Positions 24,869 to 33,376 of a stretch of 64,000 nucleotides of DNA are shown here, one piece after another. The position numbers and the translations under genes are program-made. The DNA lies in the NCBI GenBank assembly GCA_964611895.1, contig CAZTDN010000017.1:7263-71262 (forward strand). Reading direction: 5' to 3'. The notes under the pieces were generated by a model, which worked only from the letters and a program-made list of their open reading frames with translations, ran no database searches and was not told the origin of the DNA. Origin of the DNA: JAIEOG01 sp964611895. Its GTDB lineage: Bacteria; Bdellovibrionota; FAC87; UBA2466. Numbering within the stretch: position 1 is the first letter of the stretch; every line of letters begins with the position of its first letter.

Positions 24869-24906
24869 GCAGCGTGTGCTATGTTTGTCTGCGGGGGGAC
24901 TGCAGC

Positions 24907-25558
24907 ATGCCGGCACCAGAGAAGTTCGACGCGATTTCGGCTGAGTTAGAGCGCCACTATTCGTCTACTTTCAAAACGCATGGCGCTACTAGTCAAGGGG
25001 TGGATTGGGGCCCCGAAGAGCGCGCTTTAATGCGATATGACAAAATGCTCGAAGTCATTCCTACGTCGCTTTGGGAGTCTGACACTCCAGTGCAATTATT
25101 GGATGTGGGCTGTGGGTTTGGTGGATTGNNNNNNNNNNAGAGCTGTCGAGCAAGGTTTAGCGTTGGACTATACCGGCCTGGATGTGTCCTTGCCTATGAT
25201 CGAAAAAGGGCGAGAACTCTTTCCTCAAGCGCAGTGGGCCGTGGGGGATGTCCTGCGTTGGGGGGCCGAGGAACAATACGATTTCGTGGTTTGTAATGGC
25301 ATTCTCACTCAGAAACTCGACACACCGTTTGAAGACATGTTGGCTTATAGCAATGCCGTGATTGAAAAGCTTTACCTGCTCTGTCGAAAAGGTACGGCAT
25401 TTAATATCATGACGACGCATGTGAACTTCCAAGTGGACAATCTTTTTTACCGCAATCCGACAGAGCTAATGGGGTATTGCTTGCACAAGCTCACCCGCAA
25501 AGTGCGAATCGATCATAGTTACCCGCTCTATGAGTACACCACTTATCTCTACAAATAA
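24907..25558 (+). CDS. SAM-dependent methyltransferase, interrupted by an assembly gap
   Basis: A class I methyltransferase in two visible parts. The N-terminal part (from ATG 24907) ends in the SAM-binding motif LLDVGCGFGGL, directly followed by ten N at 25129-25138. After the gap the frame is shifted by one. The rest continues with YTGLDVSLPMIEKGRELFP, a VGDVL segment and YDFVVCNGIL, all normal for the fold. The frame change is best explained by an arbitrary gap length, not a real frameshift. Length would be about 215-225 residues. It is divergent from the PhyH gene. The substrate is unknown. Confidence 0.75.
25129..25138. other. Assembly gap (10 N)
   Basis: Ten undetermined bases inside the methyltransferase gene. 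The reading frames on either side do not match, so the true missing length is not ten bases. Confidence 0.98.
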
Positions 25559-25560
25559 TA

Positions 25561-25608
25561 CATTCGGTACGCGCTACCTTTTTAACAAAAGGTAGCGCGT
25601 ACCGAATG
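25561..25608. repeat. Perfect 22-bp palindrome of the GGTACSCGSTACC family
   Basis: Arms at 25561-25582 and 25587-25608 are perfectly complementary with a 4-base loop; the core is GGTACGCGCTACC. It begins two bases after the methyltransferase stop codon. A decayed further copy (AACCGCGTACCTG) follows at about 25618-25630. Compared with the array at 18733, base changes in one arm are matched in the other. Confidence 0.8.
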
Positions 25609-25714
25609 AAAAAAAGTAACCGCGTACCTGTGTCAGGGGCGTCGGCCAAGACTGTCAGGCGCGCCGCACAAAACAGGCAGGGCAGGCGAGTTTTTCTTGG
25701 CACCTGGGTTGCAG

Positions 25715-25720
25715 TACTAT
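25715..25720 (+). promoter_or_regulatory. -10 hexamer TACTAT, leaderless configuration
   Basis: TACTAT ends 6 nt before ATG 25727; no Shine-Dalgarno sequence is present. The 168-base gap before this gene otherwise holds only the palindrome and its decayed copy. Confidence 0.5.
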
Positions 25721-25726
25721 CGGCTC

Positions 25727-26500
25727 ATGATGAAATTCCAAATGTTTCGAAAGACCGTCCCTTTGGTTCTATCGAGTTTTATTTTCGCCACGATTTCTTG
25801 GAGCGCTCGAGCAGATACGTACAACTTCTTTTTCGAGCCCAAGAAGAAGGGAGCGGCCGTCGAAGAACACGAGGAGGGGATGCCTACCCCGGTTCCTCCT
25901 GTGACCACCACGACTGCCGCTCCCCAAGGACAACCGATTATCATCAATAATAATCTCAGCGCCCCCACCGTCACGCCGAGTCCGAGCCCGATGCCGGTGC
26001 CTATGGCACCCTCTCCCGCTCCAGCGCAGAATCTCGTCGGAGAGTTCGATCTGGGGGGCAAGTGGGGACTGGAGTTCTCTGGGATTTCTACCCCCAAACC
26101 GGATTTGATCGCACAAGAAGATTATTCCGTGCATTACACAAAACCCAAGGTGGCAGGCCTCATGCTCTCGCTCACGTACCGAGTTTTGCCCGCCCTGGGG
26201 GCTCGCCTCTATGGAGGCATTTTTCGCCGGGTGGCCAAAGAGGGAAACTCCGACGAGCTCCCCTTGTTTGGTGCCGATGCCGATTTTTATCCGGTGCGGT
26301 TCGGCTGGGCGCCAGTCAATTTTATCGAGCTAGGCTTACTCGCCGGGGTGAACAACATCGGGTCAGAAGCGTCAAGGTTGTCGGGCCACGTTGGGATTCG
26401 AGCCAATGCCAACCTGAGTCAGGCGTTTGGAGTGACGGGTTCGGTGCGGCTATCCACGAGCTTTGTCGTTGCGGAGTTTGGTCTAGTTTCGCGCTTGTGA
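25727..26500 (+). CDS. Exported protein, probable outer-membrane beta-barrel
   Basis: A 257-residue protein with a signal peptide (VPLVLSSFIFATISWSARAD). A Pro/Thr/Ser-rich linker (about residues 45-105, with an IIINNN stretch) follows. The C-terminal domain of about 150 residues has alternating strands (GGKWGLEFSGIS, GLMLSLTYRVL, LGARLYGGIF) and ends with a hydrophobic final strand (SFVVAEFGLVSRL). This fits a small outer-membrane barrel of unknown role. The last 82 bp overlap the convergent aminotransferase gene, the longest such overlap in the window. Confidence 0.65.
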   Translation: MMKFQMFRKTVPLVLSSFIFATISWSARADTYNFFFEPKKKGAAVEEHEEGMPTPVPPVTTTTAAPQGQPIIINNNLSAPTVTPSPSPMPVPMAPSPAPAQNLVGEFDLGGKWGLEFSGISTPKPDLIAQEDYSVHYTKPKVAGLMLSLTYRVLPALGARLYGGIFRRVAKEGNSDELPLFGADADFYPVRFGWAPVNFIELGLLAGVNNIGSEASRLSGHVGIRANANLSQAFGVTGSVRLSTSFVVAEFGLVSRL

Positions 26501-27627
26501 CCCGCAGACAGGATCTTTCTGAGCGCACCACAAACGTGGTCGACTTGATCTTCGGTCAAGCACAAAGCGGAGGGCAGGTTGATCCCCGTCTGGCTCACTG
26601 CATACGCCACGCGGTTTTGTGAACTCGCACGCGTGCTTTCTGCAGTGCCGCTATAAGCTTGTTGAGCACTTAAGGGTGTAAAAAAAGGCCGCGTATCAAT
26701 TCCTGCTTCGGATAGCTTGCCCATCAGAGTGACTTTGTCCAATCCATAGGTTCGATCTACTACTACCGTCGACATCCAGTAAGCATTTTCGACGCCGTCC
26801 AATTGGGAGTTGAGCTGAAGTCCCGGTACGCCCTGGAGCCGTTGCTGGTACCAAGAAAATATTTGCCGTTTCTTAGCCACCAGTTCCGCCAAGCGTTCAG
26901 TTTGCGCTAGGCCCATTGCCGCCTGGGTGGCGCTCATTCGGTATTTGAACGCCACTTCAGAATTCAGGAAAAGCTTGCTCCCCGGATCGCGTCCATGATC
27001 TCTTAAGAACAAAACCCGATCGCGTAGAGCCGAGTCGTCGGTGCAGAGCATTCCACCTTCGCCCGTGGTGAGAGTTTTGGATCCGTGAAAACTAAACGTA
27101 GCCGCCCTACCGAAACTTCCAGCGGGTTGCCCTTGAAACTTTGCACCCACGGCTTGGGCTGCATCTTCAAGGAGGAGGATTCCGCGCTGATCGCAAAGCG
27201 CCTGAAGCTGGGAATAGTTTGGCATTCCGCCGTAGAGATCGACCGCGATCACCGCTTTGGTCTTTGGAGTTAAGCAAGACTCGACGCTATCAGCGTTCAA
27301 GCACCAGCTTACCCGATCGATATCCGCAAAAACGGCTTCGGCGCCGACATAGCGCACTGGAGCTGCTGTCGCAATCCAAGTGCATTCGGGAACAATTACT
27401 TCATCACCTGGTCCCACCCCCAGTGCGACCAGTGCGAGGTGGATCGCCGAAGTGCAATGCGGCAGAGCAATCGCAAAACGTGTGCCGACGGTTTGGGCAA
27501 AGAGCGCTTCAAACCGGTTGTGGTAACTTGCGGCGTTGTCGTACCACGCGTTCTGTGCCGCATCGGCGACATACTCGACTTCTCTCTCGGTGATCCAAGG
27601 TCCTGCTACAGGGATACGTTTAGACAT
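26419..27627 (-). CDS. DegT/DnrJ/EryC1/StrS-family sugar aminotransferase
   Basis: A 402-residue PLP-dependent enzyme that transfers an amino group to a keto-sugar nucleotide. The family pattern is clear: an N-terminal ALPHCTSAIHLALVALGVGPGDEV block, DLYGG, LEDAAQAVGA, and the PLP-binding lysine in FSFHGSKTLTTGEGGML. The C-terminal 30 residues (HKRETRPNSATTKL and beyond) look unstructured and extend past the fold; they lie in the region that overlaps the convergent gene. It is the last gene of a minus-strand run with a formyltransferase, WbqC and CmcI proteins. The likely product is an N-formylated amino sugar for the surface glycan. Confidence 0.9.
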   Translation of the reverse strand: MSKRIPVAGPWITEREVEYVADAAQNAWYDNAASYHNRFEALFAQTVGTRFAIALPHCTSAIHLALVALGVGPGDEVIVPECTWIATAAPVRYVGAEAVFADIDRVSWCLNADSVESCLTPKTKAVIAVDLYGGMPNYSQLQALCDQRGILLLEDAAQAVGAKFQGQPAGSFGRAATFSFHGSKTLTTGEGGMLCTDDSALRDRVLFLRDHGRDPGSKLFLNSEVAFKYRMSATQAAMGLAQTERLAELVAKKRQIFSWYQQRLQGVPGLQLNSQLDGVENAYWMSTVVVDRTYGLDKVTLMGKLSEAGIDTRPFFTPLSAQQAYSGTAESTRASSQNRVAYAVSQTGINLPSALCLTEDQVDHVCGALRKILSAGHKRETRPNSATTKLVDSRTEPVTPNA

Positions 27628-27629
27628 TC

Positions 27630-28367
27630 TCAGTCCTCAACACAGAGTAAGTACCCTTCGGGTGCAACGGAAATAAGTAGTTTTGCGTCGATAGAAGTAT
27701 CGACCCGAAATCGGCGGTTCTCGCGTAAGAACTCTCTCACCGCGGTTTTAGGGCTGTTTCCCCGTTTCCACGGACGGTCTGCAAAGAACCGATCGGGCAT
27801 GTCCTCAACGACAGTATCAAAAACCACAAGGTAACTCCCCTTGGTGACGAGCGGCGAATAGAGGCGTAGCTCTTTCAGTACATGCTCGTGCGTGTGGTTG
27901 GAATCCAACGAGATCAATATCGGTCCCTTGCCGCGAGCGAGTTCGTGCACTTTGGACACGGTGCTGGGATCGATCGAGGAGCCTTCAATCAGTTCAATGC
28001 GGTGACTCATGGGATGCGATTCAATTTCTTTTCGGTTATGGGAGCGAATATCAATGTCGATACCGACGACTTTGCCATTGCCTCCGAGGAGTTGGAGCAT
28101 CGAAGCAAAGAAAATTATCGAACCGCCATGGGCCACCCCGGTTTCGATGATGAGTTCCGGCTTTACCCGCCAGATCAACTCTTGCATTGCCATGATGTCC
28201 TGGGGAAACTGAATAATCGGACGCCCCATCCAGCTAAAATTGTACGTGTACCGGTGTGGGGTGGTTTTTTCGATCCACGTCTGAGAAAACTGCGTCAGCT
28301 CGGCATCGGCGCTGAGTCCAGCGATATTACGTTCGACTTCATGCTGAAATTTTTCGATTTCGTTCAT
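27630..28367 (-). CDS. CmcI-family (cephalosporin hydroxylase-like) methyltransferase
   Basis: A 245-residue protein of the CmcI / rhamnosyl O-methyltransferase family (PF04989). Despite the name, members are SAM-dependent O-methyltransferases. The SAM site IIETGVAHGGSIIFFASML is visible at about residues 71-89. Further landmarks are VVGIDIDIRSHNR, an IELIEGSSIDP segment and LISLDSNHTHEHV with a metal-binding Asp. ATG 28367 was chosen because GGAG precedes it; the upstream extension lacks family similarity. It overlaps the WbqC gene by 29 bp and ends 2 nt before the aminotransferase start. It probably methylates the same surface sugar. Confidence 0.85.
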   Translation of the reverse strand: MNEIEKFQHEVERNIAGLSADAELTQFSQTWIEKTTPHRYTYNFSWMGRPIIQFPQDIMAMQELIWRVKPELIIETGVAHGGSIIFFASMLQLLGGNGKVVGIDIDIRSHNRKEIESHPMSHRIELIEGSSIDPSTVSKVHELARGKGPILISLDSNHTHEHVLKELRLYSPLVTKGSYLVVFDTVVEDMPDRFFADRPWKRGNSPKTAVREFLRENRRFRVDTSIDAKLLISVAPEGYLLCVED

Positions 28368-29064
28368 AGTGTCTCCATTCCAAGCTGGGTGAATCCAAAA
28401 AACTAGGCGCCTCAGTCCCCGTGTTTGCAATCAGGTCTAAAACTGAAACGTGCGGATCAAAACCTTCGAAGAGCTGCGGGTAAGGGCTGCGCCGATAATC
28501 CATGACTTCGACTTGAACTGCGTTCCGCTCAAAGGGCTCGGGCGAAAGGTAGCTCAAAGCTCCGTGGCCAGTGAGGTATTGGGTGGCTGAGGCGGCGCAG
28601 GCGATTTCAACTAGGCGTTCCGTACTCTTTTTCGTCGACGGCAGGGTCGATGCGCGACTGAAAGTGCATCGCAGGTTCAAAAATTTAGAAATCGTTTCAA
28701 TGGCGTGGATATTCCACTCGCAAAGGCTGTCCGTTTCCAACGCGTACACTGTGTGCGCAAGCTCAAGCATCGCATCTGCGTGGGGTGCTCGCGCATACGC
28801 GTTGTGCAATGTTTTTAAGTGGGTTTTTCGCCACGGCTGGGAGTCGTCTGTTTTGATGTCAACCAGGTGCTGAGCCCCCTTGCGAATGGGAACCGTGAGC
28901 CATGCTGGACCCTGAGCCGTTTTGATTTGCACTCGGGAAATGAAGCTTCTTCCCTGAGGGAGCGCCACATCGTCCAGATGAATGTACTCATCCGACAAAC
29001 GAATTTGCTCAAAGACTCCGCGCCAAGGTAGAAACTGCGGCTGCAAGATTACAACCCGTTTCAC
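28339..29064 (-). CDS. WbqC-like family protein
   Basis: A 241-residue protein of the WbqC family (PF08889), found in O-antigen clusters and of unproven catalytic role. The starting ILQPQFLPWRGVFEQIRLSD and the following HLDDVALPQGRSFISRV are typical, as are the WLTVPI strand and an SPYPQLF stretch near the C-terminus. The GTG at 29064 overlaps the stop codon of the formyltransferase (GTGA), so the two are coupled. Its place between a formyltransferase and an aminotransferase suggests that it helps attach or process an acylated amino sugar. Confidence 0.85.
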   Translation of the reverse strand: MKRVVILQPQFLPWRGVFEQIRLSDEYIHLDDVALPQGRSFISRVQIKTAQGPAWLTVPIRKGAQHLVDIKTDDSQPWRKTHLKTLHNAYARAPHADAMLELAHTVYALETDSLCEWNIHAIETISKFLNLRCTFSRASTLPSTKKSTERLVEIACAASATQYLTGHGALSYLSPEPFERNAVQVEVMDYRRSPYPQLFEGFDPHVSVLDLIANTGTEAPSFLDSPSLEWRHYERNRKISA

Positions 29065-29711
29065 GCCAACACCTCGACTCCCTCGCCGCGTTGAAACTGC
29101 AGCAGGCGATTCCAAAGTGCAGGATCTTCGACTTGCGGATTGCAGCGATCGCTGAATTTGGCAGTTTGTGTCCAGCCGGACTTTGCCATCTCCGCCAGGA
29201 GCACCGACAAGTAAACTTTTTGAACAAACGAGTAATGGTGTAGCTGCTCGATCGAAGCCGAGGGCGGGATCGGCATAGTCACTTGCGCGACGATCGGGCC
29301 AGCGTCCTTGGATGCGTCCACTCGGTGCGCAGTGGCTCCGAGAAATCGCACTTGGGATTGGGCCGCGCGTTCGATGGGATTGAATCCTGTGAATGCGGGC
29401 AGGAGCGACGGGTGAATATTGAAAGTCGGAAACGCTTCAAACAGTTCTTCTGTGATCAGGCGTAAAAAATACAGCAGGACGAAATCCACGCTGCCCTGGG
29501 CTCGGAACCACTGTCGGGCCAGGGCTGAGAAGACTTTGTTATCTTTGGATTCAATCCGCGTATGCGGGATGCCATGCTCCGCACAAATCGCTTCGATCCC
29601 ACACGCGCGGTCGGTAACGACGCAGAACTCCGGAGCAGAGATGTCGGCCAGGATTTGGCGCGCCATATCAAAAGTCGCACCCCCGCTAGAAGCGATAATC
29701 CCGATCCGCAT
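29061..29711 (-). CDS. Formyltransferase (PurN-like fold), probably sugar N-formyltransferase
   Basis: A 216-residue enzyme using formyl-tetrahydrofolate. Catalytic landmarks of the fold are present: FNIHPSLLPAFTGFNP (Asn and His), GATAHRVD, and the Asp of DAGPIVAQ. PurN itself makes a purine intermediate, but the neighbours here (WbqC, CmcI, DegT aminotransferase) point to N-formylation of an amino sugar. The start ATG at 29711 has a GGGGGA ribosome site, and a TATACT lies at 29735-29740 on the same strand. It follows dinB but probably has its own promoter. Confidence 0.8.
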   Translation of the reverse strand: MRIGIIASSGGATFDMARQILADISAPEFCVVTDRACGIEAICAEHGIPHTRIESKDNKVFSALARQWFRAQGSVDFVLLYFLRLITEELFEAFPTFNIHPSLLPAFTGFNPIERAAQSQVRFLGATAHRVDASKDAGPIVAQVTMPIPPSASIEQLHHYSFVQKVYLSVLLAEMAKSGWTQTAKFSDRCNPQVEDPALWNRLLQFQRGEGVEVLA

Positions 29712-29752
29712 TCCGGTCCCCCATCCCGTGCACAAGTATAGCGCAAGGTTTC

Positions 29753-30826
29753 TCAAAGGGGGAGCAAGAGCTGCGCATCCGATTCGAGCGCGTCAAACCC
29801 ACTCACGCTCACGCCGACCAAACGTACGGGCGTTTTGCCCGCTTCGGTGGATCGCAAGAGAAGCTCTCGCGCGACATCAAACACGACGGCGGTCTCATTT
29901 GTGGGAAAGGGCAAGGTCCGGCTTCGAGTAATGGATGTAAAATCTCGGTAACGGAGTTTGAGGCAAACATGGCGACCTTGGGTGTCTTTTTGCGACATTT
30001 CCGTGCACACTCGCGTCGCCAAGCGCAGAAGGTGTTTTTCGAGTTCGGCGGTATCCAGAGTGTCTCGTTCGAAAGTCACTTCTGCTCCCCGGCTCTTGAT
30101 TGTACGATCCGCATTGACGGGGCGGGGATCGATGCCAAAAGCCAGGCCGTGGATAAACGCTCCTTGTTTTCCAAGGAGCGAGACTAAGGATTCTACGGAG
30201 ATTCGACGCAAATCCGCTGTCGTTGACCAACCCTGCGCGTGGAGCTTTTGCGCGGTGGCGGGACCAATCCCCCAGAGCTTTTCCACGGGCAATTCTTTGA
30301 CAATTTCGTCCACGCGGTCCGGCGAGACTACGACCAATCCACCAGGCTTTTTCATTTCGCTCGCCAGTTTGGCCAGGAACTTATTGGGTCCCACTCCTGC
30401 AGAAGCAGAGAGCGAGAGCTGGCCGCGAATTCGCGATTGCAAGTAACGCGCGATTTTCGTCGCGCTCGGCTCGTGGAGCTTGTTCAGGGTGACGTCCAAG
30501 TAGGCTTCGTCCAGAGCGAGGGGTTCGACTAGGTCAGTGACTTCACGAAAAATTCCCTGCAGGACGCGGCTTGCTTCTTTGTACAAGCCAAAGCGAGGGG
30601 AGACAAATACCGCTTGGGGACAAAGGCGGGAGGCCTTGGCGCTGCTCATCGCCGACCGGACTTGATAGCGGCGCGCCTCATAAGAGGCGGATGCCACCAC
30701 CCCTCGGCTATCCGGTGGGCCACCTACGATGACGGGTTTGCCTCGAAGTTCGGGGCGTTCACGCTGCTCCACAGAGGCATAAAAGGCATCCATATCAATG
30801 TGGATGATTTTTCGGTTTTCGCTCAC
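29753..30826 (-). CDS. dinB: DNA polymerase IV
   Basis: A 357-residue Y-family translesion polymerase that copies past damaged bases. It shows the metal-binding IIHIDMDAFYASVEQ at the N-terminus, YEARRYQVRSAM, the catalytic LALDEAYLDVT (usually S-DEAYLD), helix-hairpin-helix motifs around LWGIGPATAQKL, and a little-finger domain. The C-terminus lacks an obvious QLxLF-type clamp-binding peptide, ending instead DAQLLLPL, which may fill that role. The start is GTG 30826, 6 nt after TACTTT with no Shine-Dalgarno sequence, so the message is probably leaderless. It is divergent from prfC. No LexA-like box was recognised between them. Confidence 0.93.
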   Translation of the reverse strand: MSENRKIIHIDMDAFYASVEQRERPELRGKPVIVGGPPDSRGVVASASYEARRYQVRSAMSSAKASRLCPQAVFVSPRFGLYKEASRVLQGIFREVTDLVEPLALDEAYLDVTLNKLHEPSATKIARYLQSRIRGQLSLSASAGVGPNKFLAKLASEMKKPGGLVVVSPDRVDEIVKELPVEKLWGIGPATAQKLHAQGWSTTADLRRISVESLVSLLGKQGAFIHGLAFGIDPRPVNADRTIKSRGAEVTFERDTLDTAELEKHLLRLATRVCTEMSQKDTQGRHVCLKLRYRDFTSITRSRTLPFPTNETAVVFDVARELLLRSTEAGKTPVRLVGVSVSGFDALESDAQLLLPL

Positions 30827-30832
30827 TCAGAC

Positions 30833-30838
30833 AAAGTA
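30833..30838 (-). promoter_or_regulatory. -10 hexamer TACTTT for dinB, leaderless configuration
   Basis: On the minus strand TACTTT ends 6 nt before the GTG start of dinB. No Shine-Dalgarno sequence lies between them. Confidence 0.5.
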
Positions 30839-30872
30839 GAGGGTTCTGGTTTAAAAGGGTAGAGGGAGCGTG

Positions 30873-30878
30873 TATAAC
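30873..30878 (+). promoter_or_regulatory. -10 hexamer TATAAC for prfC, leaderless configuration
   Basis: TATAAC ends 7 nt before the prfC ATG, and TTTAAA stands 17 bp further upstream as a fair -35. No Shine-Dalgarno sequence is present. Confidence 0.5.
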
Positions 30879-30885
30879 CCCTGCC

Positions 30886-32532
30886 ATGGACCCGGCATTT
30901 CAAAAAAAACTCGAGAGCGAGGTGACCCGCCGGCGCACCTTTGCGATTATTTCTCACCCAGACGCCGGGAAGACCACTTTGACCGAGAAACTCCTCCTAT
31001 ATGGTGGAGCCATTCATCTTGCCGGTGCGGTAAAAGCGAAGTCGCAGCAGCGCAACACGACTTCAGACTGGATGGAAATCGAAAAGAAACGCGGCATTTC
31101 CATTAGTACAAGCGTATTGCGTTTTGATTACGATGGCATCGCGGTCAACTTGCTAGATACGCCTGGCCACAAAGACTTTTCTGAAGATACTTATCGGACC
31201 CTGGTCGCAGTGGATGCGGCGGTGATGTTGATTGACGCTGCCAAAGGCGTAGAGCCCCAAACGCGCAAACTTTTCGAAGTCTGCCGCATGCGTGGGCTGC
31301 CGATATTTACGTTTTTCAACAAGCTAGATCGTCCTTCGAGAGATCCTTTAGATTTGATTGACGAACTGGAGAAAGTTTTAGGCATTCGTTCGGCTCCCGT
31401 GACCTGGCCCATTGGAATGGGAGATCGGTTTCGTGGGGTGTATGACCGCCACGCGAAAGAAGTCTTGGTGTTTCAACGCGAAGGTGAGGCAAACGTAAAG
31501 GGCAAGCTCTTGCCGGTGAGTGTTTCCGGGATTGACGATCCCCGCTTTTTAGAAATTCTCCCAGGAGATCGTAAAGAAAATGAAGAGCTGGTCGAAGAGC
31601 TGCGATCTCAGTTGGAGTTGCTGGAGATTGCGGGAGATCCATTTGATTCCGAGCGGGTGTTGGCTGGGCAGCTATCGCCTGTGTTCTGCGGTAGTGCAAT
31701 GAACAACTTTGGCGTTCAGCGGTTTTTGGAGAATTTTTTGAAGATGGCGCCGCCGCCTCAGGAACGCAGCAGTGATCAGGGCCTGGTTTCACCGGTGGAC
31801 CCGCGGTTTTCGGGTTTGTTTTTTAAGATTCAGGCCAATATGGACCCCCAACATCGGGATAGAGTCGCGTTTTTGAGGGTGGCGTCGGGAAAATTCACTC
31901 GTGGGATGGAAGCCCGGCATGGCCGATTGGATCAAGAGTTCCGCCTCTCCAAGAGTATCCATTTCTTCGGCCAAGAGCGGATGACTCTCGAAGAGGCGTG
32001 GCCGGGAGATATTGTGGGCCTGCTGGATACAACGGGAGAGTTTCGTATTGGAGACACTTTAGCCGAGGGGCGACGCTTGGAGTTTGACGGCGTGCCGCGG
32101 TTTGCTCCAGAGAACTTTGCGACTGTAGGAGTGGCTGACCCGCTCAAACGCAAACAGCTTCAAAAGGGGCTGGAGCAACTCACTGAAGAAGGCGTTGTTC
32201 AGTTATTTCGCAATGCCTCCCGAGCGGATGCTTATCCCATACTCGGAGCCGTGGGAGCGCTGCAGTTTGAAGTTTTTGAAGCCCGCCTCAAAAGTGAATA
32301 CCGAGTGGATGTAAAGCTCGAGCGGCTGCCCTTTGTGCGCGCGTGTTGGTTGCAGGGGGGGAATACCGATTTTGAAGAGTTTAATAAGTATTCTGACTGC
32401 GCGTATGTTCAAGATCGGGATGGGCTGCCAGTAGTCCTCTTTAAAAGCGAGTGGAGCGTCAATTGGGCTAGGGATAAATACAAAGACGTTACCTTCTTGG
32501 ATGCCGCTCCTCTGCGGCGAGCCGGTTCGTAG
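30886..32532 (+). CDS. prfC: Peptide chain release factor 3
   Basis: A 548-residue translational GTPase that removes RF1/RF2 from the ribosome after termination. GTP-binding motifs are clear: ISHPDAGKTTLTEKLL (G1), a KKRGISISTSV switch I region, LLDTPGHKDFSEDTYRTL (G3) and FFNKLDRPSRDP (G4). Domain II and III features such as HFFGQERMTLEEAWPGDIVGL and VGALQFEVFEARLKSEY are typical of RF3. Length is slightly above the E. coli protein (529), owing to a small insertion and a longer C-terminus. Its last 44 bp overlap the convergent pseudouridine synthase gene. Confidence 0.96.
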   Translation: MDPAFQKKLESEVTRRRTFAIISHPDAGKTTLTEKLLLYGGAIHLAGAVKAKSQQRNTTSDWMEIEKKRGISISTSVLRFDYDGIAVNLLDTPGHKDFSEDTYRTLVAVDAAVMLIDAAKGVEPQTRKLFEVCRMRGLPIFTFFNKLDRPSRDPLDLIDELEKVLGIRSAPVTWPIGMGDRFRGVYDRHAKEVLVFQREGEANVKGKLLPVSVSGIDDPRFLEILPGDRKENEELVEELRSQLELLEIAGDPFDSERVLAGQLSPVFCGSAMNNFGVQRFLENFLKMAPPPQERSSDQGLVSPVDPRFSGLFFKIQANMDPQHRDRVAFLRVASGKFTRGMEARHGRLDQEFRLSKSIHFFGQERMTLEEAWPGDIVGLLDTTGEFRIGDTLAEGRRLEFDGVPRFAPENFATVGVADPLKRKQLQKGLEQLTEEGVVQLFRNASRADAYPILGAVGALQFEVFEARLKSEYRVDVKLERLPFVRACWLQGGNTDFEEFNKYSDCAYVQDRDGLPVVLFKSEWSVNWARDKYKDVTFLDAAPLRRAGS

Positions 32533-33376
32533 TCCAATCAGGCTCGCAGACTATCTCCTGCGGTTTTCCATGCAGTGAGTAAAAAGCCAGGACCTGAGCG
32601 TGCAAACCAATCCGGTCTGCATGAAACTGGGCTCGCTCTTCACCGCCGTAGAGCGTGTCCCCAAGGATAGGACTTCCGTAGTAGGCCATTTGGGCCCGGA
32701 GCTGGTGCGTTCTTCCGGTCAAAGGAGAGAGTCGGGTCTGGTATCCAAGAGGCGTCGCCTCGCTTTCATCCACCCAGGTTTCGCAAAAAAGCTCGTTCGG
32801 CTCAGGGGGGTGGGTCAGAGAATGCGGGGCATACGGGCTTTGCTTCATCGAATGTGTCCATATTCCCGAGGGCACGGGGAAAGCGGACAACGCGAGGTAT
32901 GTTTTTTGAACTTTTTTTCTGCGCAGGTGGTCGTTGAACTGTCGTTGAAATGGTTGGGTCTTTGCCAGAATCAAAATCCCACTCGTAGCGGTGTCGAGGC
33001 GGTGCGTGACACCAAGCCAGGTTTCACGGAGCTTTTTCCACTCTGCCAAGACGTTTTCGATCGTGTTGTCGATGGTTGCATGTACGGGGATGCCCGCGGG
33101 TTTGTGTATGGCTAGATAGTCATCGGTTTCGTGGAGGAGTGTTTTGTTCCATTCGATTTGGGAGGATTGAAAACGGCGCGGGTGGGGGTGCACGCGAACG
33201 TAATCACCGGGCGCCACCCGAGGAGACTGAGTGGTGCGAACGCGGTTCACATAAACCGCCCCAAGTCGGAGTAGCTCGGGGTACTGTGGAAACATTGGGA
33301 GCAAGAGCTGCTCAAGGCATGCTTCATGATCTATGAGCAGGTGCGTGACGCCATTGGCGCTAGTCGAAGTGCGCAT
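32489..33376 (-). CDS. RluA-family RNA pseudouridine synthase
   Basis: A 295-residue enzyme that isomerises uridine in rRNA or tRNA. The catalytic aspartate lies in VTHRLDTATSGILILAK, and other family motifs are LAIHKPAGIPVH, KTYLAL and LTGRTHQLRAQMAYYGSPILGD. The N-terminal 70 residues resemble a weak S4 RNA-binding domain (GAVYVN..., GDYVRVHP). The target base cannot be decided among RluA, RluC and RluD types. The start codon shares one base with the stop of the glutaredoxin gene (TAATG), so the two are translated together. Confidence 0.9.
   Translation of the reverse strand: MRTSTSANGVTHLLIDHEACLEQLLLPMFPQYPELLRLGAVYVNRVRTTQSPRVAPGDYVRVHPHPRRFQSSQIEWNKTLLHETDDYLAIHKPAGIPVHATIDNTIENVLAEWKKLRETWLGVTHRLDTATSGILILAKTQPFQRQFNDHLRRKKVQKTYLALSAFPVPSGIWTHSMKQSPYAPHSLTHPPEPNELFCETWVDESEATPLGYQTRLSPLTGRTHQLRAQMAYYGSPILGDTLYGGEERAQFHADRIGLHAQVLAFYSLHGKPQEIVCEPDWTTNRLAAEERHPRR

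Noticed and set aside
30826..30886. LexA/SOS box between dinB and prfC
   Set aside because: No CTG-N10-CAG or similar palindrome was found in the short divergent region.
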